Below the pieces are notes generated by a model, which searched no databases, was not told where the DNA came from, and worked only from the letters and a program-made list of their open reading frames with translations. A DNA stretch of 20,459 nucleotides, from the NCBI RefSeq assembly GCF_000003605.2, contig NW_003134838.1, positions 1 through 20,459 on the forward strand. Direction: 5' to 3'. The position numbers were made by a program, and so were the translations under genes. The DNA comes from Saccoglossus kowalevskii. Its lineage: Eukaryota; Hemichordata; Enteropneusta; Harrimaniidae. Below, one piece after another: positions 9,421 to 18,251 of the stretch. How positions within the stretch are numbered: position 1 is the first letter of the stretch; the number at the start of each line of letters is the position of its first letter.

Positions 9421-10319
9421 ACATTGATATTTTATTTTTGTAGATAACAAAAATTGAAATTGAAAAAACTTTCGGGTATTAATTAGATCTTTAAAAATAT
9501 TGCCAATGTATTAAGTTGAAAACAAAAATCACCCAGTTGCAACAATAAAATTCTGAACAAGTTTGTTGATATGATGAGAGACCAAGTGTACATTGTGATG
9601 TGCCAATTAGTATTAACCTGATTCCAAATAAATGACAGTTCAGTGCGTTGGCCAACAGTATTAGTATTCAAATGTAGGTATATTAGTCTAGTGAAGAAAG
9701 TCTCTAGTTTACCACCAATAAGTACAAATGAACCACATAGGCTTGGAATGGGGCGAGTGTTGGGATGTATTTGACTGGTATATAATAATACGAGAACCCT
9801 TGAAATCCACTGAAATTTGGCACAAGATGATGTACATGACATAATGCATGTTACTTTTATGCTCAAGAATATGTTTGCATTATTTTCGTCTAGATGATTC
9901 CATTATTATAAGAAATGATATTTGAAACATGAACTCTAGATCTATGTTTAAACTAGATTGTACCGTAGATTCTTGATGTTTTTTTTAAGAAAACCAACCT
10001 GAATTGCATTCAAGATGGTATACTGCCCCCTATCATCAAGTAACACAAATGTTTGGATGACCTGTCCACCTTTAGGGACCTTGTCACCTTGTCACCTCAG
10101 CTGCAAAAACTGACATCCATTGAGACATGAATGGTACTGGCCTTTTATGTCTGCTATTATTGATTGCATGGATTGAAAAGACTTACATCAATGTGTCTGG
10201 GATTCAATCTCCAAGAGGTGAAAATGTATGCACCACATAAGGAAATAAGTTTGATTGTTTTGCTGATTTAAATATTATTAAATATATATTTTGCTAGTGA
10301 CAATATTAGCCTCACAAAA
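9421..10319. other. Intronic stretch with the window's longest open frame, not accepted as a gene
   Basis: A 127-codon minus-strand frame (9483-9866) lies here. It starts with ATG but has no recognisable domain, no splice signals at sensible positions and composition (many L, I, T, S) typical of AT-rich chance frames. Nothing else was recognised. Confidence 0.4.
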
Positions 10320-10960
10320 AATATTATGTCAGTGTTATCAAAAGGGAAGTCAATGTGGCAATAAACTGCATAAGCGTACTGAATGCGATGTTAAGACTAC
10401 TAAAGACTACATTAAGATTACTACTAAAAATTTGTATGATTTAATAGCATCTGTAAAGATGATACAAACAACAGAATCAACAAAGTAAAGGTGTCTTTCA
10501 TCAGGCTCAAGAAAATTTGAAACACTGGCAAGGTTCCATTAATAATCAAGCTAAGACTGTCCAAATCACCTGGCCTAATTTTATGGATGTGAGACATGGT
10601 AAATCAATGAAAGTTACAAGTGGCTGGACACATTTCAATTCAAATGTCTGAGGAAGATAATCAAAATCAGATGGGCCATATGTTGTATCTAATAGTGACG
10701 TACTCAAGAAAACAAACATGAAACAGATCAGCAATGAAGTCAAATGCAAGAGATAGAAATGAATTCGAGGATAACTGCTATTGCATTACAGCCCTCACAG
10801 GGGGCACCAAACAGAAGTAAATTAGGGTGCCCTGAAACAACATGGAGGTGACTGGAAGAGAAGGAAAGGAAGTTATTTCGATGGACAGCCAAGCCAATTG
10901 CCAAAAACAGGGTGCATTGGAGAGAGATCACCATAATAGATAGATAGTAAAGATGATATC
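10320..10960 (+). pseudogene. Second non-LTR retrotransposon remnant, C-terminal part of reverse transcriptase
   Basis: Across several frames the plus strand gives the C-terminal region of a different non-LTR reverse transcriptase. GNKLHKRTECDVKTTKDYIK is near 10360-10415 (family KxNxxKTE...), RINKVKVSFIRLKKI at 10473-10517 (family RINKARxxFxRLxxIW), FQFKCLRKIIKIRW at 10633-10674 (family FxxKCLRRILxIRW), SDVLKKTNMKQISNEV at 10694-10741, GCPETTWR near 10828-10850 (family RGRPKTTWRR) and NRVHWREI near 10905-10928 (family DRxxWRxxV). Stops and frameshifts break it. It is a different lineage from the copy at 2340-3815 and lies antisense to the receptor gene. Confidence 0.82.
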
Positions 10961-11204
10961 TTGTAAAATTCAATGTTAGCTTGAAGAACCTACTGAAATG
11001 TTTATTAGAATTTTTTTTTATGATTTTCATTGAGTGTCAAAAATTATTCTCTTGTGAGACTAAGATGCTTTTCAGTAATTTCTAAATCACAATCAAGCTA
11101 TCTATGAAAGTAAGGAGGGAAAGTATTTTATTTATTAAATAAATGCATTTTTTTGTCTTTATGTACTCCCTATTAGAATAGAACTTTTAATAGAGCTAAT
11201 ACAG

Positions 11205-11460
11205 TAATCAAAATTTTGAGTGAGTACGCCCTCTCAATGTAACCTCTGTTGACATGTGCTTCACCATGATTTATTATTATAGTCACCACTTTTCATTTAG
11301 AAGTGAGGTATAGACTTCTTGTTTATTTGTATTGACTGGATCACCAAGGTGCTTGTTGATATTTGGCTGATATCCAAAAGTAAAATTGCTCCTATAAAGA
11401 TACCACTCTGTGTGTGGTATTACGTCTTTCATCATAAATTTGTCAATTGTATTGACAATA
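11205..11460. repeat. Local duplication, copy 1
   Basis: This is similar in collinear blocks to 11880-12135, offset by about 672-676 bp. AAATTTTGAGTGAGTACGCC matches AAATTTTGTGAGTGCGCC, CTGATATCCAA matches CTGATATCCAA, and TGTGTGTGGTATTACGTCTT plus ATCATAAATTTGT matches CCGTGTGTGGTAAAATTC plus ACCATAAATTTGT. It looks like an old tandem segmental duplication or two copies of one dispersed element. Confidence 0.6.
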
Positions 11461-11879
11461 CTGAAAAATTTACACCAAATTTTAAATAGTGCATTTAATA
11501 TACAATTTGAATACATGTAGATTATTTTTTTTATATTGAATGTACAATAGTGTAAATACATGTGACAACTTTAATGCATATTATATACCAAAATCAACAT
11601 TTCTTTTTCAGTACATCTGGATAATTTTTTTTATTCATGTATATTGCTTTGATTTACCAGTCTCAAAAAATTATGTTGTAGACAAAGTACTGTTCATGGA
11701 CATGCTTAAGGCTCTTAAAATTTTGTTTTAGAAGTAAATGTTTAAATACTAATGTTGGTTATATTTATGAAATAGGTAAACCAAAATATTACAGAAGCAT
11801 TTTAGTCAGAGATTACATATTTTTTATTATAAACATGTATTATTGTTACTTATAGATGTATATAACGTAATATAAGTTT

Positions 11880-12135
11880 TCACACAAATTTTGTGAGTGC
11901 GCCCTCACATAGATCTCTTTCATATGCTTCTGTTTAAGTGATGCTATAAATAAACCTGGGTCAGCCTCAATAAATCATCCATACTGAACATGTTTCTTTC
12001 TGTTTATCTGGATAGCCATGGTAGCACCAATGAGTGTCTGATATCCAACAACAAAGACACAATTTATATGTTTATTACTAGACCGTGTGTGGTAAAATTC
12101 ATGATTTCACCATAAATTTGTTGGTATTTGGAGCA
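11880..12135. repeat. Local duplication, copy 2
   Basis: Partner of 11205-11460, with the same order of blocks and about 674 bp spacing. The GAGTGCGCCCTC block also occurs inverted near 9341-9352 (GAGGGCGCACTC), so a dispersed element with this motif is possible. Confidence 0.6.
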
Positions 12136-12346
12136 TGTTAAATAGCACAAAAAAAAAGCTGTTCATCATGGTGTGTCAATAAAATTCGTTTACACTCATT
12201 TAAATATGAATAAATGGAATGAGGAAGTTGACCTCAGTGCTGGCCTCAGATAAGCAGACACAATAAAATGCTTTAACCTGAACCTAAGCATACCCATATA
12301 AGGAGTTGTTTTGATATCATACAGAGCAGACCATGCCAGGATACCA

Positions 12347-12360
12347 CCACTAGAGGGGGT
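12347..12360 (+). promoter_or_regulatory. Weak CTCF-core-like site
   Basis: CCACTAGAGGGGGT agrees with the CTCF core CCASYAGRKGGCRS at 12 of 14 positions, with G for C at position 12 and T at position 14. It is 3 kb from the better site at 9333, in the same orientation. Confidence 0.2.
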
Positions 12361-14743
12361 AAACACTATTTCCCTATGTCGTTGTCTGGGTGTGTCATAA
12401 AAATAAAACACAGTCAGCTGCTTTCATGTCTGCGTTTGTAACAATCATGGCGACCATGTCATATTTTGCTATGACACATCTAAATTCACTAAATTTCATC
12501 AGAATTATTTGCATTGTCCACGTCATATGTTTTAAAAATGATTTTGATAAGAGAAATGTTCTTGTAATATTTCATACAAAATTTGAATAATATAAAATTA
12601 TTAAATCAAGTCTATAGTTAATATTATTTGTATTATTATTGGCTGAAATACACACCTGATACTTTTCTCATTAACACCTGTAGAAAAACCCTAGTGCCCC
12701 ATCACCCCTGTCTAGCATGCTGTCATTGAAACATATTACGCTCACGTGAAACAATTTATTTCATATTTTCAGGAGGATGTCACTTGTATATGAATATATC
12801 ACTTCAATTTGAATGCATAATGCAGATATTTTTTTCATCTATTCATGGGGAGAATGAAAACACAATATAATTCTAAACAATTAATAAATAAAAAAAATAA
12901 ACTACAAATGGAATAGTATCTAATGAAATATTATAGTATTATTTCTGCAGATAAGTGAATCAGTGTAACACACCCAGATACATATTACTTGCGAACAATC
13001 ATTATTAATGTTTCAACGTACGACCTTTTTTTAACTCCCCCTAAGACAGACATCACGTCATTTTCTATGAATGAAAATCACATTTTCTGTATTTTAATGG
13101 AAGGCTTGAAGTCAGGTATTCTGAGGGAATCCTGAATTACTGAATCTCTAGTAATCTATTGTCTTGTTTTACATTTGCTGTTTGCAGTGTTATTTAACGG
13201 CAAGCATGCCTACAAAATTCAATGGGTAATGTAGTTCTAATGTAGAAAACGGTTATGTAGTTCTAGAATAGGTAATTTTTGTCACAGAATACTACTATTA
13301 TTGAGCTCTGAATGAATTCTGTGGATTTTTAGTTCGTCACACCATTGTCCCAGAGATTGTTTATGGATTGAGTCATACTGACAAGTATAAATAATTTAAT
13401 ACAAATTTGCTGCTCATAAATTTAGCAATCAGGTGGTTGCTGAAATTGTCTGTTGCTGTGGGTAAATAAACATTATTTTCACTCGTTTACTAAAATGATA
13501 ATGTGGTTGAAATAAACAAAAAATTATTCCAGAAAGGTATTCTACGTATGTCAAAATCATGAGTCATGTCTTATGTATGTTAATAAAGTGTATTTTGATT
13601 GAGATAGAATCCCCTTCCCCATTTTTACGTGTGATTCTAAATAAAAGTTCTCTACTGCAAAGCCAAACTAAAATTTTGAGATGTATCTCCAAGAGGTTGT
13701 GATCTCTAACCCTTTAGATACCAAAAATATTACAAAACTACCTATTTTTTTTATATCTTTTTAAATACTTTAACCGAAACCAAAAGAAAATTATGTCCAT
13801 TTGGTTAAAAATTAAAATTAAAATTTTAAGCCAAAACTTCTAAAATTGTCTTGGACTGGTTGAAAAAGTGATGGATATATTTGACTTTTTTTGAAGTGCA
13901 CCAGGGTTTTCAGGTGAGACATCTAATCAACTCCTTCATGAATTTCAAGTCCTGCATTCAAAGTAAACTGCTCATTCAGCAATATAAATTAGACTGATAC
14001 ATTAATATGCCCAGACCACCATAGTGCTAAGTTTTGGACCTTCTGTCCTGAGTGCATTTCAAAAAACTTGTACTACCAATGTACAGTAACTGCTTCCTCT
14101 AATGTCCACACTTTGTAATAACCGAGTATTCCAGACCTTTATTTTCAGGGATATTTGCCTGATGATCTTAGAGATGAATAAATATACAATGTGAACGCGA
14201 CAATGCACAAGCCCAGGTCGACATCATGTCGAGCAAGGATCTTTACACAGCAGTTAATCATACAAAAACATGACAGCTTTACACCAACTGTCAAGAAACA
14301 AACTAAAGATATAATGGCACCTATGTTATCCAGCAATCACATGCCAAGCTTATCTTATTTTTTCATCTAATTTAATAAAGGTAGCATTGAACATTTTCAA
14401 CATCCAATGCTATATATTTGACTAAATTATGAGTCTAGATTATGTTCACTCAGTTTTAAATATTTGTGCAGCACATTGGTAAATAATTTCAATTGTTGGT
14501 GTGGTAGGGGTAAAATACAAAATCTATGATATGCAAGCATATCAAAAATTTGAACTAAAACCTGGTACTTCCCATGATAAGCCTGGTGAGAAAACCACTA
14601 CAATACAAATAAGGGGGGAGAAGGGTTGAAACAATTCAGCATATAAATTTATGCCTAGAAAACTATACTATATGGTAAATTATTCACCATTCCCACTGAC
14701 AAAATGATGAGTTTATTCCCACCAGTTTATTAAAATCGCAAAG
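12361..14743. other. Intronic AT-rich stretch, nothing recognised
   Basis: No exon, RNA gene or repeat was recognised. Two short frames were looked at and not accepted: a plus-strand one at 12390-12590 with ATGGCGACC in a fair start context but no donor, and a hydrophobic minus-strand one at 14145-14336 that lies downstream of the receptor's stop codon. Confidence 0.45.
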
Positions 14744-14882
14744 GTTGTCACCTGCACAGACACAGGAATTGAGTCCTAGGTGACTGATAAAAACACATGC
14801 TAAAAACACAAAAGTTCATGAGTAGACGCTTGTTTGTAAACAATGACATGTTCTGTCGTCTGCTGTATGTGTAGGTGACAAC
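14744..14882. mobile_element. Small TIR element, ~139 bp
   Basis: The left end GTTGTCACCTGCACAGACA and the reverse complement of the right end, GTTGTCACCTACACATACA, agree at 17 of 19 positions. No clear target-site duplication flanks them. An internal CCTAGGTGAC echoes the terminal motif. It is probably a short MITE or a solo foldback remnant in the intron, immediately downstream of the ITIM exon. Confidence 0.5.
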
Positions 14883-15056
14883 TCCTTTTAAAATATGAAG
14901 TATTAAATAATATTAATAACTGAATACAACCCTGAAAAGAGAAATGTGCCAAAAGTAGCTTAGTCAAGCATGGGCACGAAGTCAGACAAATATGATAGCA
15001 AGCTAGAATGAAATGAAATAAAAAAAAGTATGAGAAAGTGTCAAGCTTACCAGTAT

Positions 15057-15233
15057 CTAGGATTTTCGTAGTCTCTCTGTCATTGCAAAATCCACTGCAG
15101 CATATTGAACATCATCTTCTTGTGGTGGTGGTGGTGGCTTTGGTTTTGGCTGGATACCTGGTTTGGCTGGCTTCTTTAAATCTAGTTCATCCAAGTCAGC
15201 ATATACTATTCCATCGTTTGGTACAGCTTTCGC
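15057..15233 (-). CDS. C-terminal exon of a tandem-ITIM receptor (cytoplasmic tail)
   Basis: This is the last 58 codons of a membrane receptor tail. The frame reads AKAVPNDGIVYADLDELDL, then a Pro/Lys-rich stretch KPGIQPKPKPPPPPQ (residues 24-38), then EDDVQYAAVDFAMTERLRKS and TAG. IVYADL (Tyr11) and VQYAAV (Tyr44) both fit the ITIM pattern [ILVS]xYxx[ILV], and 33 residues between tyrosines suits tandem-SH2 phosphatases such as SHP1/2. The proline run could bind SH3 domains. The layout resembles tails of SIRP-, Siglec- and nephrin-like immunoglobulin-superfamily receptors (family knowledge). The acceptor TTTCATAACATCCTAG|GCG gives a phase 0 start, and an in-frame TAG sits in the acceptor, so coding begins at the splice site. 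The exon runs on to 15051 with donor CTG|GTAAGC. The ectodomain is not in view, so the ligand and exact family are unknown. Confidence 0.8.
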   Translation of the reverse strand, partial: AKAVPNDGIVYADLDELDLKKPAKPGIQPKPKPPPPPQEDDVQYAAVDFAMTERLRKS

Positions 15234-15368
15234 CTAGGATGTTATGAAACAAATTCAAACAAAAAATGTTTTAAAAGATATACCTTTTTATTTTGTTCAA
15301 AAATTCTTGATAATCTCTAGCCCTTCACTGGGCCAGTCTCCCCCTTTAGTTAATGTTCACATGATTTA

Positions 15369-15833
15369 GGGACGATGTCAAAAGATCGATTTCGGATAAA
15401 AAACTGATTTGCTTTAGTTTGGGGGTGGGGGGTTTTGACCTCAAAAAGTTTCCATCCTACAAAGGCGATTTTATTTTTTAATGAAGTCAAAAAAATCAAA
15501 AAGTATTTGTAATTCGTTTTTTTTTTTCTATCCAATCATGGACAGAAATAACAGAAAATGAAAAAAACAAACATCCAAGATGAGAAAATGGTTTGGTCTG
15601 AGTGTAAATATGTGCGTCAAATGAGGTGCATTTGTAAAGTCTTTTTACACCCACCCGACAACCAACTGCTATGCCATACTTCTGTCTGATTATCAATTTG
15701 TATTTAATGGTGAATATAGTCTGACGCCATGATCAATATTTATCAATTAAGTTTCAGTGGGGGGTGGGGGGTTTTTGAAAAAAACTAAAGGAATTAAGTT
15801 TTTTATCCGACATTGATCTTTTGACGTCGTCCC
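15369..15833. mobile_element. 465 bp MITE with ~50 bp TIRs and TTA target duplication
   Basis: The left end begins GGGACGATGTCAAAAGATCG and the reverse complement of the right end begins GGGACGACGTCAAAAGATCA. Similarity continues through TCGGATAAAAAACT and CTTTAGTTT for about 50 bp with few mismatches. TTA flanks both ends (15366-15368 and 15834-15836). G-rich blocks (GGGGGTGGGGGG near 15421-15432, GGGGGGTGGGGGG near 15759-15771) lie just inside the left and right TIRs. Length, TIRs and a 3 bp TTA duplication suit a non-autonomous PIF/Harbinger element (inference). Two minus-strand open frames across it are by-products. Confidence 0.88.
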
Positions 15834-16048
15834 TTAATAGCTCTGCTGGTATTGAAGCAGAAATGTGCCATGAAGTACTTTCACAAAATTGGAAAGTTAC
15901 CAAGTCGCTAGTACTGGTGTAAAGTGTGAAAACAGGAGTTTTGAAGGTTTAATTTTGTAGAAATGGACAATTTCATTTGCCAGTAAATAAGATGGTTCAT
16001 CGTCATGTATGAGTACTGTTTGTAGCATCATCCCTACATCCATAATAG

Positions 16049-16541
16049 CCTTTAATAGAAATTCAAGCACTAGTTTGGTGAGGTGGGGATAATATAATGC
16101 TTCTATTAATGAAATTATATACCATACATAATACTGAAATTGCTTTAGTAGAAGCACATTGCCAATTGGAATTTATTTCATGTATGCTGGGTTATTAAAA
16201 TATGGCATAATATTCTGTGACATAGCACACTATTCTGTTGTTTATGTAAAGCTACTAATAGAGAAAATACATACAAGAAATAAATTGACCAGCTCATGTC
16301 AGAACACGAGATGACATTTTGATGAGAGCATCTAACACAATAAATTAATTATTATGTCCATGAAAAATATATGATGTTTTGTATACATTGCTAAGCAACT
16401 TATTGGCTTCACTTTTCAAGCAAAAAAGATGAATCACTTCAATTGTTCTACTCAAAAATAGCTATCGGCTAATTCGCTGCCTAATTCACTGGCTATGCAA
16501 TTCCTTTATTTCTGAAAATTAAGTGTGATGGCTTTGCTAGG
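16049..16541. repeat. Tandem duplication, copy A (~493 bp)
   Basis: This copy is aligned with 16542-17011 along its length. Shared blocks in order are TTTAATAG, GAGGTGGGG, GTAGAAGCACAT, TATTAAAATATGGC, ACCAGCTCATGTCAGA, TTTTGATGAGAGCATCT, ATATGATGTTTTGTATACAT, TGCTAAGCAACT, TTTTCAAGCAAAAAAGATG and TATGCAATTCCTTTATTTCT. Copy A has an extra AATATTCTGTGACATAGCAC block. A minus-strand open frame at 15897-16157 overlaps its left edge but extends into unique sequence. Confidence 0.93.
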
Positions 16542-17011
16542 TCTTTAATAGTTCAGAAAGTCAAGCGCTAGTCCATTGAGGTGGGGGTAATATGCTATGA
16601 CTCAAACACAATACTGTATTCGTAAATAGTAGAAGCACATCTCCAATTGAAGCAACTAAAATTCAAATTTAATCCATGTATGCCGGTTTATTAAAATATG
16701 GCTTTCTGTTTTTATGCACAGCTACTAATGGAGAAAATATAAATCACATTACAATAGACCAGCTCATGTCAGAGCATGACATGGAATTTTGATGAGAGCA
16801 TCTGACACAAACTAATTATTATGTTCACCTTCATGAAATATATATGATGTTTTGTATACATTGCTAAGCAACTCATCGGCTTTACTTTTCAAGCAAAAAA
16901 GATGGATTACTTCAATTGTGCTACTCAAAAATAGCCGCCGAGTAGAATGACTAATTCACTGACTATGCAATTCCTTTATTTCTGAAAATTAGGTGCAATG
17001 GCTTTCCCAGG
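16542..17011. repeat. Tandem duplication, copy B (~470 bp)
   Basis: Direct tandem partner of 16049-16541, with the same block order and orientation. The right boundary is near TGGCTTTCCCAG, where copy A has TGGCTTTGCTAG. Both copies hold many substitutions and small indels, so the duplication is not recent. Just beyond it, at 17065-17066, a strong-looking minus-strand acceptor (pyrimidine tract ending TATCAG) has no confirmed exon. Confidence 0.93.
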
Positions 17012-18039
17012 TAATTTTGTTCCTGCCTTGCACCAACATTCTTCTGCTCAATTTTTCTAAAATTCTGATAAAAAAGAAAAAAAAATCCTGACATGCATGG
17101 CCAACAGCAAAATAAATATTTTTGGAAGATAAAAGCTGACTACAAAATATTTACTTCATGACTCAGACAGGGTGTGGCACTGTTGCCTACAGTAAATCAT
17201 GGGTGTGTCTTATATACATATACATATATTGGGAAATTATATCTACTGGTAGCCTTTGCCAACTGTTTATCAATTACACTGAATTTAATCTGATCAAAAT
17301 ATTTACTAGTAGACTGCATAATATCTGAGCAATCAGTCTATAATAATTTACAGTTCATAAACAAGTTTGCAATGACTACTAGACGCTCAAGGTTTCCTCC
17401 TTTAAAAGCAAATTATAAGAGGATAGAGTCTTAGAGTGAATACTTGGCAGATCTGAGATCTTCAGAAAGACTTATCAACAAATGTTGATACAAGACACAG
17501 TATGCTCAATTTATACTGCATAATATTAAATACAGTGAAATACAAAAGAACTAGAGAATGATATAAGATATGTACCGGTACCCTGGTACTTGCTATGTAC
17601 AGCAATGTTAAGATGTATTCTCTAAGGGAAAGGTGAACATAAGGGTAAATCAATAGAAACACAAAGGGGGGTACAGCAGAGCAAAATATTTTTCTATTTT
17701 GATCAAAACTGTTTTTTCCTGAATTGAATGATGTTTGGTCAGTGCCGTTTATTTTTTATCTGGAATTTTTGAACATGATTTTATGTCTATTGGTTCAGTT
17801 TTAATTATAAATTGATGTAAAAATGTACTGTGTAGTTCAGTTGGTTAAATGCATTGTATTTAATTTATTAAAAACATAATGATAATAGATTTTTTCTCTC
17901 ACAATATTTGACAGAAATTTTTCACCTGGACTGTGTGGATAGCAAGCTGTTTCATGTTTTAGAAATATCACCTTTGTTCTCATGTGTTAGACAAGTCATG
18001 TTAACCTTCAGAGTCGACACCAGCCATAATATTAGACAC

Positions 18040-18251
18040 TACTGTAGAATACTTTATTTTCGCTTGAAATTTATTTTCGCTATTTTCGCTAGAGGGACGA
18101 TCCCATGAAAATAAAATCCAGCGAATATACTTTTTTTCCTATATTTAACATTAAACTCATCAAAAATCAGTGAAAATAAATTCCATACAAAACGCCCAAA
18201 AAGCCTTTTCAGCGAAAATAAATTCCAGCGAAAATAAAGTATTCCACAGTA
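18040..18251. mobile_element. 212 bp MITE with TTATTTTCGCT termini
   Basis: The left end TACTGTAGAATACTTTATTT and the right end in reverse complement TACTGTGGAATACTTTATTT start terminal inverted repeats of about 41 bp that continue TTCGCT, then GAATTTATTTTCGCT, with two or three differences. The motif TTTATTTTCGCT is repeated inside each TIR. The outermost TA on both sides could be the target duplication, which would suit a Tc1/mariner-type non-autonomous element. Similar TACTGTGGAAT/TTTATTTTCG elements occur in several marine invertebrate genomes (general recollection). Confidence 0.88.

Larger units (their letters stand above)
8994..15050 (-). other. Putative 6.06 kb intron within the 3' UTR
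   Basis: The donor CTG|GTAAGC is at 15050 and the acceptor TTACAG|ATACTGG at 8994. Both junctions sit in the same 9 bp sequence AGATACTGG (minus strand; plus-strand positions 15050-15058 and 8987-8995). Because the stop codon is only six bases upstream of the junction, this intron should not trigger nonsense-mediated decay. It contains a retrotransposon remnant, a local duplication and a small TIR element, as expected of a long intron. Confidence 0.45.

Noticed and set aside
9483..9866. Longest open frame, 127 codons on the minus strand
   Set aside because: No recognisable domain, no supporting splice sites or start context, and composition typical of AT-rich chance frames.
12390..12590. Plus-strand frame with ATGGCGACCATG start context
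   Set aside because: No recognisable protein, no donor site and no promoter evidence.
14145..14336. Hydrophobic minus-strand frame that might be a transmembrane exon
   Set aside because: It lies 3' of the receptor's stop codon in transcript order, so it cannot be its membrane segment, and it has no splice support.
15038..15247. Plus-strand 69-codon open frame across the ITIM exon
   Set aside because: It is the antisense shadow of the minus-strand exon; the proline codons on the minus strand read as a GTG-rich valine run on the plus strand.
15284..15316. Possible 33-nt upstream micro-exon encoding RLSRIFEQNKK with a donor AAG|GTATAT
   Set aside because: It would need a 50-nt intron and its acceptor has no pyrimidine tract, although the peptide would suit a juxtamembrane segment.
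15897..16157. Minus-strand 86-codon frame with protein-like sequence and a possible donor (TTG|GTAACT)
   Set aside because: No family recognised, the acceptor choice is ambiguous, and part of it lies in the tandem duplication whose other copy does not keep the frame.
16980..17064. Strong-looking minus-strand acceptor (pyrimidine tract ending TATCAG) followed by an open frame beginning NFRKIEQKNVG
   Set aside because: No good donor follows before a stop, and no family similarity is visible, so it is probably a pseudo-acceptor.
17830..17855. tRNA-like A box, GTAGTTCAGTTGGTTAAATG
   Set aside because: No B box or tRNA fold follows, so neither a tRNA gene nor a SINE head can be supported.
17885..18036. 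Plus-strand acceptor-like TTTTTTCTCTCACAATATTTGACAG-type site followed by frame IFHLDCVDSKLFHVLEISP
   Set aside because: No convincing donor, no family recognised, and the frame runs directly into the MITE at 18040.
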